NCBI GenBank assembly: GCA_947497315.1
Contig: CANMFX010000002.1
Coordinates: 186,001 to 250,000, forward strand
Length of the DNA: 64,000 nt
Source: an uncultured Sphingomonadaceae bacterium
GTDB taxonomy: Bacteria; Pseudomonadota; Alphaproteobacteria; Sphingomonadales; Sphingomonadaceae
Direction of reading: 5' to 3'
Below the pieces are notes generated by a model, which was not told the origin of the DNA, searched no databases, and was given only the letters and a program-made list of their open reading frames with translations. A program made the translations under genes and the position numbers. Below are positions 39,725-48,746 of this stretch, piece by piece. How positions within the stretch are numbered: the stretch's first letter is position 1; each line of letters starts with the position of its first letter.

Positions 39725-40624
39725 TCAACCCGCCCGGGGGTGCGCATTCTGATAGACATCAAGCAAATGCGCGGCATCGACGGCCGTATAAACCTGGGTA
39801 CTGCTCAAACTCGCATGCCCGAGCAATTCTTGCAGGCTCCGCAAATCGGCTCCACCGGCTAGTAAATGAGTAGCAAAGCTGTGACGCAGAGCGTGGGGTG
39901 TGGTCTTGTCTGACAGGCCAAGCTTTGCGCGGGCTTGCTGGACAACGCGGCGGATCAGATTGGGTGACAGAGGGCCGCCTCGCTTCCCGCGAAAAACAGT
40001 CTGCTCAGGCATCATCGCATGCGGACAAAGATCAATATAATGCTCTATCGCTTCGCGTACCTGGGGAAGTAGTGGTACGATCCGTGTCTTGCCGCGCTTG
40101 CCCGTTACGCGCAGCGTGTCGGACAACGGAAGGGCATCGCCAGTAAGGTCCAGAGCTTCGCTAATTCGCAAGCCCGATCCATAGAGCAACAGAAGAACTG
40201 CCCAATCACGCGCGCCAACCCAATCGGTGCTCGCGTTTTCTGAAATATCCTCCGCTATCGCCACAATGTCGTCAGGAGAGGCCGGACGCGGAACGCCGCG
40301 GGTAACTTTTGGGCCTTTGATTTTGGGTATCTGACTATCGTCTCCGCCAATGAATTTAAGGAAGGCGCGGATCGCGGATAGTTCCCGGGCTGCACTGTTA
40401 TTGGTCAATCCATCAGCGCGGCGAAAAGCGAGATAGGATCGGATGTCTGCCTGCTTGAGGGCTTTGATTTGGTTCGTAGTCACGGCAGCACCAAGATGTT
40501 CTGTCAGAAAAGCACAAAAACGCTCTGCGGTCGTTACGTAGGCGCGCACTGTGTGCTGCGACCGCCGCCGGCCTTCGCGCAAATGACGAGAGAATTTCTC
40601 GATGAGGGCATTGCCGCTTTCCAT
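39725..40624 (-). CDS. xerC: Tyrosine recombinase XerC
   Basis: 299 residues. N-terminal SAM-like core-binding domain (HTVRAYVTTAERFCAFL) and catalytic domain with R in GSGLRISEAL, K in VTGKRGKTRIVPL, the HALRHSFATHLL box, the LGHASLSSTQVYT box and the active tyrosine in that segment. Resolves chromosome dimers at dif; the housekeeping context (hemW, priA, gshB nearby) argues against a mobile integrase. Start is uncertain: ATG 40624, or TTG 40660 giving 311 residues; neither has a clear ribosome site. Confidence 0.9.
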   Translation of the reverse strand: MESGNALIEKFSRHLREGRRRSQHTVRAYVTTAERFCAFLTEHLGAAVTTNQIKALKQADIRSYLAFRRADGLTNNSAARELSAIRAFLKFIGGDDSQIPKIKGPKVTRGVPRPASPDDIVAIAEDISENASTDWVGARDWAVLLLLYGSGLRISEALDLTGDALPLSDTLRVTGKRGKTRIVPLLPQVREAIEHYIDLCPHAMMPEQTVFRGKRGGPLSPNLIRRVVQQARAKLGLSDKTTPHALRHSFATHLLAGGADLRSLQELLGHASLSSTQVYTAVDAAHLLDVYQNAHPRAG

Positions 40625-40682
40625 TGGGCCAAATCTAGCAGCCAGTCCTTCAAAGTCCAAACGTGGAATTTGAAATTTCGAT

Positions 40683-41879
40683 TCAGGCGCGAAACGGATC
40701 CGCTATAATCTTTGGCAAAATAGCATCAAGGAGTGGCATGCCCCTTGCTGTCACCATCAACCGATCAGTGCTTAGTTCAAGCAATCCCAGGGCCGTCAGT
40801 TTTTCAACCTGATGCAGATCAATCATATGATCGGTCACCAGTGTAGTTTTGTTCTCCAGTGCCGCCAAATTCACACCCTCGGTCAACCGCAATCCCATCA
40901 TCAATGCTTCCGTTGCCCGCACTTGTGGCGATAAAGCTTGTTCGATTTTCAGGCCATTGCCGTTGCGTTGCACCGCGGACAGGAAATTCTCGGGTTTCTT
41001 GTGCCGTTCTGTTGCGCTGTTCAGTCGCCGACCATGTGCGCCGGGGCCTATGCCGATATAATCTTCATAGCGCCAATAGGTCAGATTATGACGGCTCTCC
41101 TGGCCGGGCCGGGCATGATTGCTGATCTCATATGCGGGGAGGCCAGCAGCCTGGGTCAGTTTCTGTGTCAGTTCAAACATGTCGGCGCAATGATCATCAT
41201 CCGCGGGAATAAGTTGTCCCGTTCGCACCAGTGTCTCAAAGCGGGTGCCGGGCTCTATGGTAAGCTGATAGAGCGACAGGTGATCGGTGCCAAAACCGAG
41301 AGCTTTTTCCAATTCGGACTGCCAATCTTTCAGAGATTGGCCGGGCCGTGCATAAATCAGGTCGAAGCTGACGCGTTTGAAATTCCGCTGCGCGGTTTCC
41401 AGCGCCGCCAGCCCTTCTCCGACATTATGCGCACGCCCAAAAAACTCTAAGGTTTGGTCATCAAGCGATTGTAATCCTAAGGAAACACGGTTTACTCCAG
41501 CTTGAGCAAGATCCGTGAAACGACTGGCTTCGACAGAGGAAGGATTGGCCTCCAGGGTGATTTCGCAATGGTCTGTCAGGCCCCATAGGACGTCAGCTTC
41601 CTTGATCAGTTTCGCGACGAGCCGAGGGTTCATGAGCGACGGAGTGCCGCCGCCGAAGAAAATCGAGCTTATCTGCCTGTTACCATTAACTTTATATTCA
41701 TGCCTGAGATCAAGAAGAAGGGCTGTCTGCCATGCATCATGGTCAATTTGATCACGAACATGGCTGTTGAAGTCGCAATAGGGACATTTGGCGACGCAAA
41801 AAGGCCAATGGATATAGAGGGCAAGTGCATCCTCATCTGCTGGCTTTGCTGCAAGGGTGGAGGATGAAGCATGAAACAT
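40683..41879 (-). CDS. hemW: Radical SAM heme chaperone HemW
   Basis: 398 residues. [20 protein letters not shown] has the C-x3-C-x2-C iron-sulfur motif of the HemN/HemW family; the short length and the FGGGTPSLM and LGLQSLDD motifs point to HemW rather than coproporphyrinogen oxidase. Delivers heme to target proteins. Start ATG 41879 lies inside the start of the divergent CAP lipoprotein gene (9-bp overlap); an upstream TTG at 41915 is possible. No clear Shine-Dalgarno. Confidence 0.88.
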   Translation of the reverse strand: MFHASSSTLAAKPADEDALALYIHWPFCVAKCPYCDFNSHVRDQIDHDAWQTALLLDLRHEYKVNGNRQISSIFFGGGTPSLMNPRLVAKLIKEADVLWGLTDHCEITLEANPSSVEASRFTDLAQAGVNRVSLGLQSLDDQTLEFFGRAHNVGEGLAALETAQRNFKRVSFDLIYARPGQSLKDWQSELEKALGFGTDHLSLYQLTIEPGTRFETLVRTGQLIPADDDHCADMFELTQKLTQAAGLPAYEISNHARPGQESRHNLTYWRYEDYIGIGPGAHGRRLNSATERHKKPENFLSAVQRNGNGLKIEQALSPQVRATEALMMGLRLTEGVNLAALENKTTLVTDHMIDLHQVEKLTALGLLELSTDRLMVTARGMPLLDAILPKIIADPFRA

Positions 41880-42572
41880 CGGCGTATCACTAGGTATCCC
41901 CGCACATTGGTGCAAGCAACAATGCTGGTCTTGATTGCCGGTTGCGGCGGCGAAAGTGGCAGTGGCAACTCACAGGTCACGCTTCCCGGTTCACCGAGCC
42001 CAACACCAACGCCCACTCCAACCCCTGCGCCCACGCCTACTCCAACCCCCACGCCTACTCCGACCCCTACGCCTACTCCGACCCCCACGCCCACGCCGAC
42101 CCCCACGCCGACACCAACTCCCACCCCGCCGAGCAGCACAATGCTCGACGTTATGCTGGCATCTCACAATGCGGCGCGTGCTGAGGTTGGTGTGCCTCCG
42201 GTTGAGTTGGATGCTGCGCTCAACGCAGCGGCCCTTGATTATGCCGAAACGCTGATAGCAAATGGCCGATTTGAGCATAGCCCGGGCAGTTCGCGGCCCA
42301 ATCAAGGTGAGAATCTGTGGGCGGGAACAGCAGGCGCCTTTTCTTTTCAGAATATGGTCGATGGCTGGATCAACGAGAAACAGTTTTTCGTGCCCGGTAC
42401 GTTCCCGGATGTCAGCACCACAGGCAGGTGGCAGGACGTGGGCCATTATACTCAAATCATCTGGCGCCAGACGACCAAGATCGGCTGCGGTCTTGCCAGC
42501 AATAGTCAACGCGATGTCTTGGTATGCCGTTACAGTCCGCCAGGTAACTTTATTGGTAGAACCGTACCCTGA
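41871..42572 (+). CDS. CAP/SCP-domain lipoprotein with Pro-Thr spacer
   Basis: 233 residues. Signal with lipobox VLIAGC (cysteine 25), a spacer of about 40 residues of nearly pure Pro-Thr repeat, then a CAP (CRISP/antigen 5/PR-1) domain: [39 protein letters not shown] and [16 protein letters not shown], including the family's two histidines and glutamates. Two C-terminal cysteines may pair. Outer-membrane or surface-tethered; function of bacterial CAP proteins is mostly unknown. GGTGGAGG before ATG 41871 lies inside hemW. It sits between hemW and rdgB on the opposite strand and abuts rdgB with no gap. Confidence 0.85.
   Translation: MKHRRITRYPRTLVQATMLVLIAGCGGESGSGNSQVTLPGSPSPTPTPTPTPAPTPTPTPTPTPTPTPTPTPTPTPTPTPTPTPTPPSSTMLDVMLASHNAARAEVGVPPVELDAALNAAALDYAETLIANGRFEHSPGSSRPNQGENLWAGTAGAFSFQNMVDGWINEKQFFVPGTFPDVSTTGRWQDVGHYTQIIWRQTTKIGCGLASNSQRDVLVCRYSPPGNFIGRTVP
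41999..42130 (+). repeat. Pro-Thr coding minisatellite (6/12-bp units)
   Basis: About 130 bp of CCN-ACN codon repeats, partly organised as 12-bp units such as ACGCCTACTCCG and ACGCCCACGCCG. Units are multiples of 3, so copy-number changes keep the reading frame and only alter spacer length. The minus strand carries several GGG-GGGGG runs. Confidence 0.85.
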
Positions 42573-43214
42573 TCAGACAGGTTGGTCGAAACAAGCCTTT
42601 ACCAGTTTGTCAAAAGCGTCGGCACGGTGGCTCATGTCATGTTTTTGCTGCGGGTCCAGCTCAGCAAAGGTTTGTTCAAAACCTAAGGGCTTGAACACCG
42701 GATCGTAACCGAAGCCCATGGTTCCACGAGGCGGCCAAACCAGATTGCCATGCACACGACCTTCGAATAGCTCTGAGTGCCCATCGGGCCAGGCAAGGGC
42801 GAGGGTGCAGGTAAAATAGGCGCTGCGATCTGCTTCAGGTCCCAGTTCGGATAACTTCCCTTCCACCTTGCCCATGGCCATATACCAGTCGCGACCTGGG
42901 CCGCCTTCATAGGTATCGGCTTCTGCCCAATCCGCAGTATAAACGCCCGGCGCGCCATTCAATGCCGCAACGCAAAGTCCACTATCATCTGCCAGTGCGA
43001 CGCAATCCGCTCCCTTGGCGCTGGCATGAGCCTTCAGCAGCGCGTTTTCCGCGAATGTTGTACCGGTTTCTTCCGGTTCCGGCAGGTTCAATTCAGCAGC
43101 GGATACTGGTTCAATGCCGAAAGGAGCCAGTAATGTCCGAATTTCTCTAACCTTGCCTTGATTGTGACTGGCGATGATCAGTTTACCCGGAGGCAGTTTG
43201 CGGTGTTCGGCCAT
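42573..43214 (-). CDS. rdgB: Non-canonical purine NTP pyrophosphatase (dITP/XTP)
   Basis: 213 residues, HAM1 family. [19 protein letters not shown] (substrate-binding SHNxxK), [40 protein letters not shown] and [10 protein letters not shown] are all present. Removes deaminated purine nucleotides from the pool. Eight bp downstream of rph on the same strand. The stop codon abuts the stop of the convergent CAP lipoprotein gene. Confidence 0.95.
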   Translation of the reverse strand: MAEHRKLPPGKLIIASHNQGKVREIRTLLAPFGIEPVSAAELNLPEPEETGTTFAENALLKAHASAKGADCVALADDSGLCVAALNGAPGVYTADWAEADTYEGGPGRDWYMAMGKVEGKLSELGPEADRSAYFTCTLALAWPDGHSELFEGRVHGNLVWPPRGTMGFGYDPVFKPLGFEQTFAELDPQQKHDMSHRADAFDKLVKACFDQPV

Positions 43215-43222
43215 GGTTGTTC

Positions 43223-43936
43223 TTACGAAACCGCTTTGTCTTGTGCCTCAAAAATCTGGCTGCAGCCGATTTTGGCCAAACGCATCAAGCGCATCAGACC
43301 TTCATCATCAAATGTCTCGCCTTCGGCTGTCGCCTGCGCTTCGGCAATATTGCCGTCGCCAGTCAGCACAAAATTGGCATCTGCGCCGGCATTGCTATCC
43401 TCGTCATAGTCGAGGTCGAGCACAGGATTGCCGTTGTAGATACCGCAACTGATTGCCGCGATTTTCTGTTCAATCGGGTCTTCACTGATAAGCTTTTCAT
43501 CGAGCAAGCCGTTGACTGCCAATCTCAAGGCGACCCAAGCACCGCTGATCGACGCTGTCCGCGTGCCGCCATCTGCCTGAATTACATCGCAATCGACGGT
43601 GATCTGACGCTCGCCCAGTTTTTTCATATCGACAACGGCCCGCAGAGAACGTCCGATAAGGCGTTGGATTTCCTGCGTTCTGCCCGACTGCTTGCCGCGT
43701 GCCGCTTCGCGGGAATTGCGGGTATTGGTGGCGCGGGGCAACATCGAATATTCGCCGGTGACCCAGCCTTCACCCTTTCCCCGGAGCCAAGGCGGAATGC
43801 GCTCTTCGATACTGGCAGTGCAAATAACCTTGGTATCGCCAAAACTGATCAGGCAGGAACCCTCGGCATGTTTGGTATATTCGGTTTCGATAGAAATAGC
43901 GCGCATCTCGTCCAGCGCGCGTCCTGATGGGCGCAT
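43223..43936 (-). CDS. rph: Ribonuclease PH
   Basis: 237 residues from ATG 43936, which follows AGGAGA at a good distance. [42 protein letters not shown] is the conserved phosphorolytic core, and [37 protein letters not shown] and [18 protein letters not shown] complete it. Trims tRNA 3' ends with phosphate. Co-directional with rdgB. Confidence 0.96.
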   Translation of the reverse strand: MRPSGRALDEMRAISIETEYTKHAEGSCLISFGDTKVICTASIEERIPPWLRGKGEGWVTGEYSMLPRATNTRNSREAARGKQSGRTQEIQRLIGRSLRAVVDMKKLGERQITVDCDVIQADGGTRTASISGAWVALRLAVNGLLDEKLISEDPIEQKIAAISCGIYNGNPVLDLDYDEDSNAGADANFVLTGDGNIAEAQATAEGETFDDEGLMRLMRLAKIGCSQIFEAQDKAVS

Positions 43937-44024
43937 ATATGATTCTCCTGTGGCTTTGAAGGCGGCAGTAACCGGTTGCAATGACCTTAGCAACCAATGG
44001 CTTGATTGCTTTGGTGGAGTTTCT

Positions 44025-44378
44025 TCATTCTATTGGCAGGTCATGCATTTTGAGGAAGGACAGCTTGTCCCAATAACCGCGCTGGAAGGCAATGCGCTGG
44101 TCGCGGATCGTGAAAAAACCGCATCCGCGAAGGCCGAGGGGGTCGCGCCATTCCAGAGCAATCACATCGCCTGCTTCATGTATCTCTTCAACGATGCAGG
44201 TCATTTCAGCCGTAGCAAACTCACGTTCGAACATGGCCTGTATCGCATCACTACCTGATATTGGTTCCTGCGTGACTTGATGATTAACAGCATCATCATG
44301 ATATAGCTCAGTAATCTGAGCTGCATCACTGGCATTGAAATATTTAATCCATTTTTCGACAACTTCACGTGGTGTCAT
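44025..44378 (-). CDS. SnoaL/NTF2-like nuclear-transport-factor-fold protein
   Basis: 117 residues: [45 protein letters not shown] is the N-terminal helix-helix-strand of SnoaL-like proteins, and IREQR-like strands ([16 protein letters not shown]) close the cone. Such proteins are ligand binders or small hydrolases/isomerases; function here is unknown. Preceded by AGGAG on the minus strand. It stands between rph and hrcA, with 88 bp to rph. Confidence 0.8.
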   Translation of the reverse strand: MTPREVVEKWIKYFNASDAAQITELYHDDAVNHQVTQEPISGSDAIQAMFEREFATAEMTCIVEEIHEAGDVIALEWRDPLGLRGCGFFTIRDQRIAFQRGYWDKLSFLKMHDLPIE

Positions 44379-44475
44379 TACCTCTCCTTTGCGGTTAGAA
44401 TGATATCAGATATTTGCTGATCATCTCAACCGTTTGAATGAAAATAGAGGTTTCAAACCGTAGAAGTTTTGTGTG

Positions 44476-44511
44476 CTGGAATCATCGCGATAAAAACCCT
44501 ATCTAATCCAG
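44476..44511 (+). promoter_or_regulatory. Candidate RpoH-type promoter of hrcA, possibly leaderless
   Basis: CTGGAAT (44476-44482), 14-nt spacer and CCCTATCTA (44497-44505) resemble the heat-shock sigma consensus CTTGAAA / CCCCATnT. The predicted initiation point falls on or next to the hrcA ATG at 44512, which has no Shine-Dalgarno. A GTTTGAA-N13-TTCAAAC inverted repeat lies just upstream (44432-44458). Confidence 0.45.
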
Positions 44512-45555
44512 ATGACCACCACGCCCATCACCGAAATGAACGACCGGACTCGCGACATTTTTCGCGTGGTGGTGGAATCTTATCTCGATAGCGGCGCGCC
44601 AGTTGGTTCTCGGACCATATCCAAAGCGCCGGGCCTTGAACTTTCGCCCGCCTCCATCCGCAATGTTATGCAGGACCTGGAAGAGCTTGGCTTGCTTGCT
44701 GCTCCGCATACCAGCGCCGGGCGGATGCCGACCGAATTGGGACTGCGGCTATTTGTCGATGGCATGATGCAGGCCGCGGAGCCTTCTCGGGAAGAACGTG
44801 ACGCGATTGAGAGCCAGATTAGCGAGAGCGGTCCGGTCGAAGATGCCTTGCGTGCAACCACCAGCATCTTGTCTGGTCTGTCGTCTTGCGCTGGTCTAGT
44901 CATGGTACCGAAGCGCGAGCCGACGCTCAAACAATTCAGCTTCGTAAAATTGTCGGAAGGGCAGGGGCTTGCCATTCTCGTCTCACAGGATGGTGGTGTG
45001 GAAAACCGCGTGCTCGATCTCCCCATTGGCATATCGGATTCTGCATTGGTCGAGGCTGGCAATTATCTCACAGCCCAATATGGCGGAATGACGCTGTCGC
45101 AGGCCTTGTCCCGGATTGATCGCGATATCCAGGCCGGCCGGACGGCGATTGACAAAGCGTCGGAGGATCTTGTTCAGCGCGGCCTCGCGACCTGGACTCA
45201 GGATCCATCGGAACGGCCTATCCTCATCGTTCGCGGACAGGCCAATTTGCTGGAAGACAGCGCGTTAGACGATCTCGACCGGGTTCGGCAATTGCTCGAC
45301 GAGCTTGAGGGTAAACAGGAAATCGCCCGTTTGCTGGATAATGCCCGTGATGCAGAGGCCGCAAAAATATTTATTGGCGCAGAGAATAAATTATTCTCCC
45401 TTTCCGGTTCATCTGTGATAGCGGCCCCCTATAAAGACGGCGACGGACAAGTGGTCGGCGTGGTTGGGGTTATTGGCCCCACCCGCTTGAACTATGCCCG
45501 CGTCGTACCCATGGTAGATTTCACAGCACAAACGCTGTCCAGATTGTTGAAATGA
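44512..45555 (+). CDS. hrcA: Heat-inducible transcription repressor HrcA
   Basis: 347 residues. N-terminal winged helix RTRDIFRVVVESYLDSGAPVGSRTISK and SPASIRNVMQDLEELGLLAAPHTSAGRMPTELGLRLFVDGM is the HrcA signature; the GAF-like core and C-terminal GVVGVIGPTRLNYARVVPMVDFTAQTLSRLL are intact. Represses chaperonin genes through CIRCE elements and responds to GroEL; no CIRCE is visible in this window. The stop overlaps the grpE start (ATGA). Confidence 0.95.
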   Translation: MTTTPITEMNDRTRDIFRVVVESYLDSGAPVGSRTISKAPGLELSPASIRNVMQDLEELGLLAAPHTSAGRMPTELGLRLFVDGMMQAAEPSREERDAIESQISESGPVEDALRATTSILSGLSSCAGLVMVPKREPTLKQFSFVKLSEGQGLAILVSQDGGVENRVLDLPIGISDSALVEAGNYLTAQYGGMTLSQALSRIDRDIQAGRTAIDKASEDLVQRGLATWTQDPSERPILIVRGQANLLEDSALDDLDRVRQLLDELEGKQEIARLLDNARDAEAAKIFIGAENKLFSLSGSSVIAAPYKDGDGQVVGVVGVIGPTRLNYARVVPMVDFTAQTLSRLLK

Positions 45556-46163
45556 GTGACGAAATAATGAGTGATACAAAGCCACAAGAAAATGAAGATG
45601 CGAAACTGGACGAAGCCGCCGCCGCAGAGCTGGAAGGCGTGCCCGAAGCATTGAAAGAAGGCGGGGATAAAGCCGCTGACGAAACGTCTCAGGACGAGCG
45701 TATCGCCGCCCTTGAAAACGAACTGGCTGAAGCGAAACAGCAGGTTCTCTATGCGCAAGCAGAAACCCAGAATGTCCGGCGCCGGTTGGAAAAAGATGCA
45801 CAGGATGCAAAGGCTTACGCTGCAACTGGATTTGCCCGCGATATGCTCAGCGTTTCCGACAATCTTCAACGCGCACTTGCCGCCATTCCGACCGAAATCA
45901 AGAATGAAGAAAAATGGAAAGGCCTGATCGGCGGTATCGAGGCCACCGGACGAGAACTGGAAACTGTGTTCGAGAAAAACGGCATCAAACGTGTCGCCTC
46001 TGTTGGCCTGCCACTGGATCCTAACCAGCATCAGGCGATGGTCGAAGTGCCAACCGACGAGCAGGAACCTGGAACTGTGGTACAGGAAATGCAGGCCGGT
46101 TACATGATCAAGGACCGTTTGTTGCGGCCCGCTTTTGTGGGAGTGGCAAAGAAACCGGAATAG
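45552..46163 (+). CDS. grpE: Nucleotide exchange factor GrpE
   Basis: 203 residues. An acidic disordered N-terminus (about 1-45) is followed by a long coiled coil ERIAALENELAEAKQQVLYAQAETQNVRRRLEKD and the C-terminal beta domain with GLPLDPNQHQAMVEVPTDEQEPGTVVQEMQAGYMIKDRLLRPAFVGVAK. Releases ADP from DnaK. ATG 45552 overlaps the hrcA stop; ATG 45567 is an alternative. dnaK and dnaJ lie 10 kb downstream rather than adjacent. Confidence 0.95.
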   Translation: MSDEIMSDTKPQENEDAKLDEAAAAELEGVPEALKEGGDKAADETSQDERIAALENELAEAKQQVLYAQAETQNVRRRLEKDAQDAKAYAATGFARDMLSVSDNLQRALAAIPTEIKNEEKWKGLIGGIEATGRELETVFEKNGIKRVASVGLPLDPNQHQAMVEVPTDEQEPGTVVQEMQAGYMIKDRLLRPAFVGVAKKPE

Positions 46164-46249
46164 GTTTTCTCAACGTTCTTTAAAAATTTTCATTCTTTCA
46201 TAGTCTGTTAGCGATTCTTCGGGCATCTAGCCATTGCATGATCATTATA

Positions 46250-46279
46250 AAGATATATCTTAGAAACAGCTTAGATATA
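46250..46279. promoter_or_regulatory. Candidate PadR operator
   Basis: A perfect 12-bp palindrome AAGATATATCTT (46250-46261) overlaps a wider inverted repeat, TATATCTTAG-N6-CTTAGATATA (one mismatch, 46254-46279). It lies 16 bp before the padR start codon, immediately ahead of its AAGGA. PadR proteins commonly bind AT-rich dyads at their own promoters. Confidence 0.5.
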
Positions 46280-46295
46280 AATAGAAGGACATATC

Positions 46296-46889
46296 ATGCG
46301 ATATTCAAACTATAATGATTGCGGACCGGGTTCTCGGCGAGGTAAGCGCTGGGGGGCTATGAATGGACAGAAATTTGCTCGTGCCTTTGCCGCTGCCGCT
46401 TTTGAAGGGGCAAAAGCCAAACGCCGTGCGCGGGTTTTTCAGCGCGGAGAGCTTCGGCTTGTACTGCTGCACCTGATTTCTCAGGAATCGCGCCATGGCT
46501 ATGACCTGATCCAGCAAATTGAAGAGCTGACCGGCGGTCACTATGCGCCGAGCCCCGGTATTGTTTATCCCACTCTAACGCTGATGGCCGAAATGGACCT
46601 GATTGACGAGAAGGTCGATGATGGCGGCAAGAAAATTTACTCGATCACCGATGCGGGAACCGCATTGCTGGCCGAGGAAGAAAAGCATGTTGCCAATATT
46701 CTCTCCCGGCTAGAGGGCATTGCGAAGATGGATCAGGCCGCTGATGGTGCATCCATCCGCCGCGCTATGAGCAATATGAAAAGCGCTATCCGCATCCGGC
46801 TTGCCGATGAGGAAAAGGGGTCTGAGAAGATTCTCGACGTCGCAGCGATAATTGACGAGGCGGCGAGCAAGATCGAACGGCTTAAATAA
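46296..46889 (+). CDS. PadR family transcriptional regulator
   Basis: 197 residues. A basic N-terminal tail (about 1-48, rich in R, K, G, A) precedes the winged helix RGELRLVLLHLISQESRHGYDLIQQIEELTGGHYAPSPGIVYPTLTLMAEMDLIDEK, the PadR signature. The C-terminal helices from about 125 to 197 form the dimerisation part (PadR subfamily with an extended C-terminus). AAGGA before ATG 46296; an AT-rich dyad upstream suggests autoregulation. First gene of the block separating grpE from dnaK. Confidence 0.88.
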   Translation: MRYSNYNDCGPGSRRGKRWGAMNGQKFARAFAAAAFEGAKAKRRARVFQRGELRLVLLHLISQESRHGYDLIQQIEELTGGHYAPSPGIVYPTLTLMAEMDLIDEKVDDGGKKIYSITDAGTALLAEEEKHVANILSRLEGIAKMDQAADGASIRRAMSNMKSAIRIRLADEEKGSEKILDVAAIIDEAASKIERLK

Positions 46890-46891
46890 GA

Positions 46892-47377
46892 CTAAAGCTC
46901 CAGCACCATCTGCACATTGCAGCGGGCATAGGGAGTTGGCCACAAATCATCACCAGACAAATGCTGAAAGCCGCACCGCTCATAAAGGCGGATCGCGGCT
47001 TTCAGATCATTATTGGTCTCCAACCAGATGGCATCGGCTGCCCTTGACCGGCCTTCGGCAATCAGCGCTTCCAGCACCGCCCGACCAATGCCTTGCCCAC
47101 GCAAATCTTTCCTGGCCGCCATCTTTACGATTTCCATCCATTTGCGGCCATCTTGCGGATCATGATGTGGTGGCAAAATCGCGCCGGTACCGACCACTTG
47201 TCCGTCCAGTTCTGCAACAATTATCTGCCCGCCCGGCGCAAGGATGGTGGTTTCCAGATTTTCCAACTGGTCGCGGTCGCTCTTCTCCAGCGTGAAGGAT
47301 TCCTCAATCCAGTCGAGATTCAGGGCAATATAAGCCTGCTTATCTGCAGTAGTATATCGGCGGGTTGTTACGATCAT
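46892..47377 (-). CDS. GNAT family N-acetyltransferase
   Basis: 161 residues from ATG 47377, preceded by GGGAG. VVGTGAILPPHH, the acetyl-CoA loop MAARKDLRGQGIGRAVLEALI (R/Q-x-x-G-x-G/A) near 88-108, and the C-terminal WLETNNDLKAAIRLYERCGFQHLSGD are the GNAT motifs. Substrate unknown. Thirteen bp downstream of the GntP permease gene, so probably co-transcribed; tail to tail with padR, 2 bp apart. Confidence 0.88.
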   Translation of the reverse strand: MIVTTRRYTTADKQAYIALNLDWIEESFTLEKSDRDQLENLETTILAPGGQIIVAELDGQVVGTGAILPPHHDPQDGRKWMEIVKMAARKDLRGQGIGRAVLEALIAEGRSRAADAIWLETNNDLKAAIRLYERCGFQHLSGDDLWPTPYARCNVQMVLEL

Positions 47378-47390
47378 GATCTCCCTGACA

Positions 47391-48746
47391 TCAGAACATC
47401 GTGAACAGCGCCACTGCCATGATCGTGCCAATCACTGGTATCACCACGGTGAGCGCGCCAACCGCGCCATAGGCATCCTTGTGCGTCTCTCCGCACACCG
47501 CCCGGATGGTGGTCACGACATAACCGTTATGCGGCAGGCTATCGAGCGCGCCGGAGGAAATGGCGACCACCCGGTGCAGCTCATCCGGTTGTGCGCCGAC
47601 GTCTAGATAATGTGGTGCGATCAAGGGCAGGGCGATTGTCTGACCGCCGGAGGCCGAGCCGGTCAGGCCTGCGATTACCGTGACCGCAATGGCGGCACCG
47701 ATCAACGGGCTGCCGGGAATATTCTGGACCATTATCAGGGCTTCCTGAAAAGCGGGCGACAGTTTTGCAACCGCGCCAAAACCGACGACTGCACAGGTAT
47801 TGGTAATCGCGACCACTGCGCTCGTCGCACCGCGCGAAAAGGCTTCCGGCATCGCTTTCAGCTTACGATAGCCGACGGCCAGAGCAACAATGGCACCGGA
47901 ACCAAGAGCTGCTACCAGCGCCCATTTGTCGAGCGAGTTTTGCGGCAAGATGGCCGAAAGCGGGCCCATATCTTGCGGATATTGGAAGATCAGGAAGATG
48001 CCAAGCACGGCAACCAAGGGCAGCAGACACAAAAGCGGGCCGGGCAGGGCGCCATAGTCGGTATTCGTATCATCCGTCTCGCGGCCGACAAATGTTTCAC
48101 CTCTGGCGACCGCGCGCTTCACCATCCAGTTGAGCCAGAAATGACCGGCAATCGCCATGAAGACCGCGACGACCAGGCTGACTTCCCAGCCAGCATAAGC
48201 CGTGGTGCCCAGAAACTCCATCGGGATCAGGTTCTGAATTTCCGGGCTTCCCGCCGTGGTCATCGTAAAGGTGACCGACCCGAATGCCAGAGCAGCGGGA
48301 ATGAACCGCCGCGGCAAATTGGCTTCACGAAACAGGTGCACCGCCAGCGAATAGACCGAAAAAGCAACGATAAAGACGCTAACCCCGCCATAGGTCAAAA
48401 CAGCACAGGCGGCGACCACCGCGAGCACGGCGTGTTTGATACCGATTTTTTCGATGATCCAATGGGCGACGCTGGCGGCAGCACCCGATGCGCCCATTAT
48501 CTCACCAAATATCGCGCCCAGCAGGAACATGAAAAACCAGCTTTTGAAGAAACTGACAAAGCCGTCCATATAGGCGGTGGCAAAATCCGGCGCGCCCTCT
48601 GCGGCTAAGGGCGGCAACCATGCCAGCCCGCTGGTCATCGCAACAATCGCGGCGGCAATCGGCCCGGCAATCAATATGTTTACGCCTTTCACCGTCATAT
48701 AGATGAGCAGCGCGAGGCCCCCGATTAATCCGATTGCTGATAGCAT
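47391..48746 (-). CDS. GntP family permease
   Basis: 451 residues with about 12-14 hydrophobic helices. The GSPEIQNLIPMEFLGTTAYAGWE and LTGSASGGQTIALPLIAPHYL segments and the end DSLPHNGYVVTTIRAV match GntP/DUF-type gluconate:H+ symporter relatives; this subgroup (with SGALDSLPHNG) often carries hydroxy-acid or short-chain keto-acid substrates in other bacteria. Substrate here not determinable. The following gene is a GNAT enzyme; 561 bp of non-coding DNA lie upstream. Confidence 0.82.
   Translation of the reverse strand: MLSAIGLIGGLALLIYMTVKGVNILIAGPIAAAIVAMTSGLAWLPPLAAEGAPDFATAYMDGFVSFFKSWFFMFLLGAIFGEIMGASGAAASVAHWIIEKIGIKHAVLAVVAACAVLTYGGVSVFIVAFSVYSLAVHLFREANLPRRFIPAALAFGSVTFTMTTAGSPEIQNLIPMEFLGTTAYAGWEVSLVVAVFMAIAGHFWLNWMVKRAVARGETFVGRETDDTNTDYGALPGPLLCLLPLVAVLGIFLIFQYPQDMGPLSAILPQNSLDKWALVAALGSGAIVALAVGYRKLKAMPEAFSRGATSAVVAITNTCAVVGFGAVAKLSPAFQEALIMVQNIPGSPLIGAAIAVTVIAGLTGSASGGQTIALPLIAPHYLDVGAQPDELHRVVAISSGALDSLPHNGYVVTTIRAVCGETHKDAYGAVGALTVVIPVIGTIMAVALFTMF

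Noticed and set aside
39725-40624. Tyrosine recombinase as possible integrase of a mobile element
   Set aside because: XerC-type length and housekeeping context; no att sites or phage genes nearby.
41669-42139. Glycine-valine repeat reading frame on the minus strand of the CAP lipoprotein gene
   Set aside because: Artefact of the PT repeat tract; overlaps hemW in another frame.
47610-48608. Long open frame antisense to gntP (332 codons)
   Set aside because: Shadow of the permease gene; Arg/Gln/His-rich low-complexity product.
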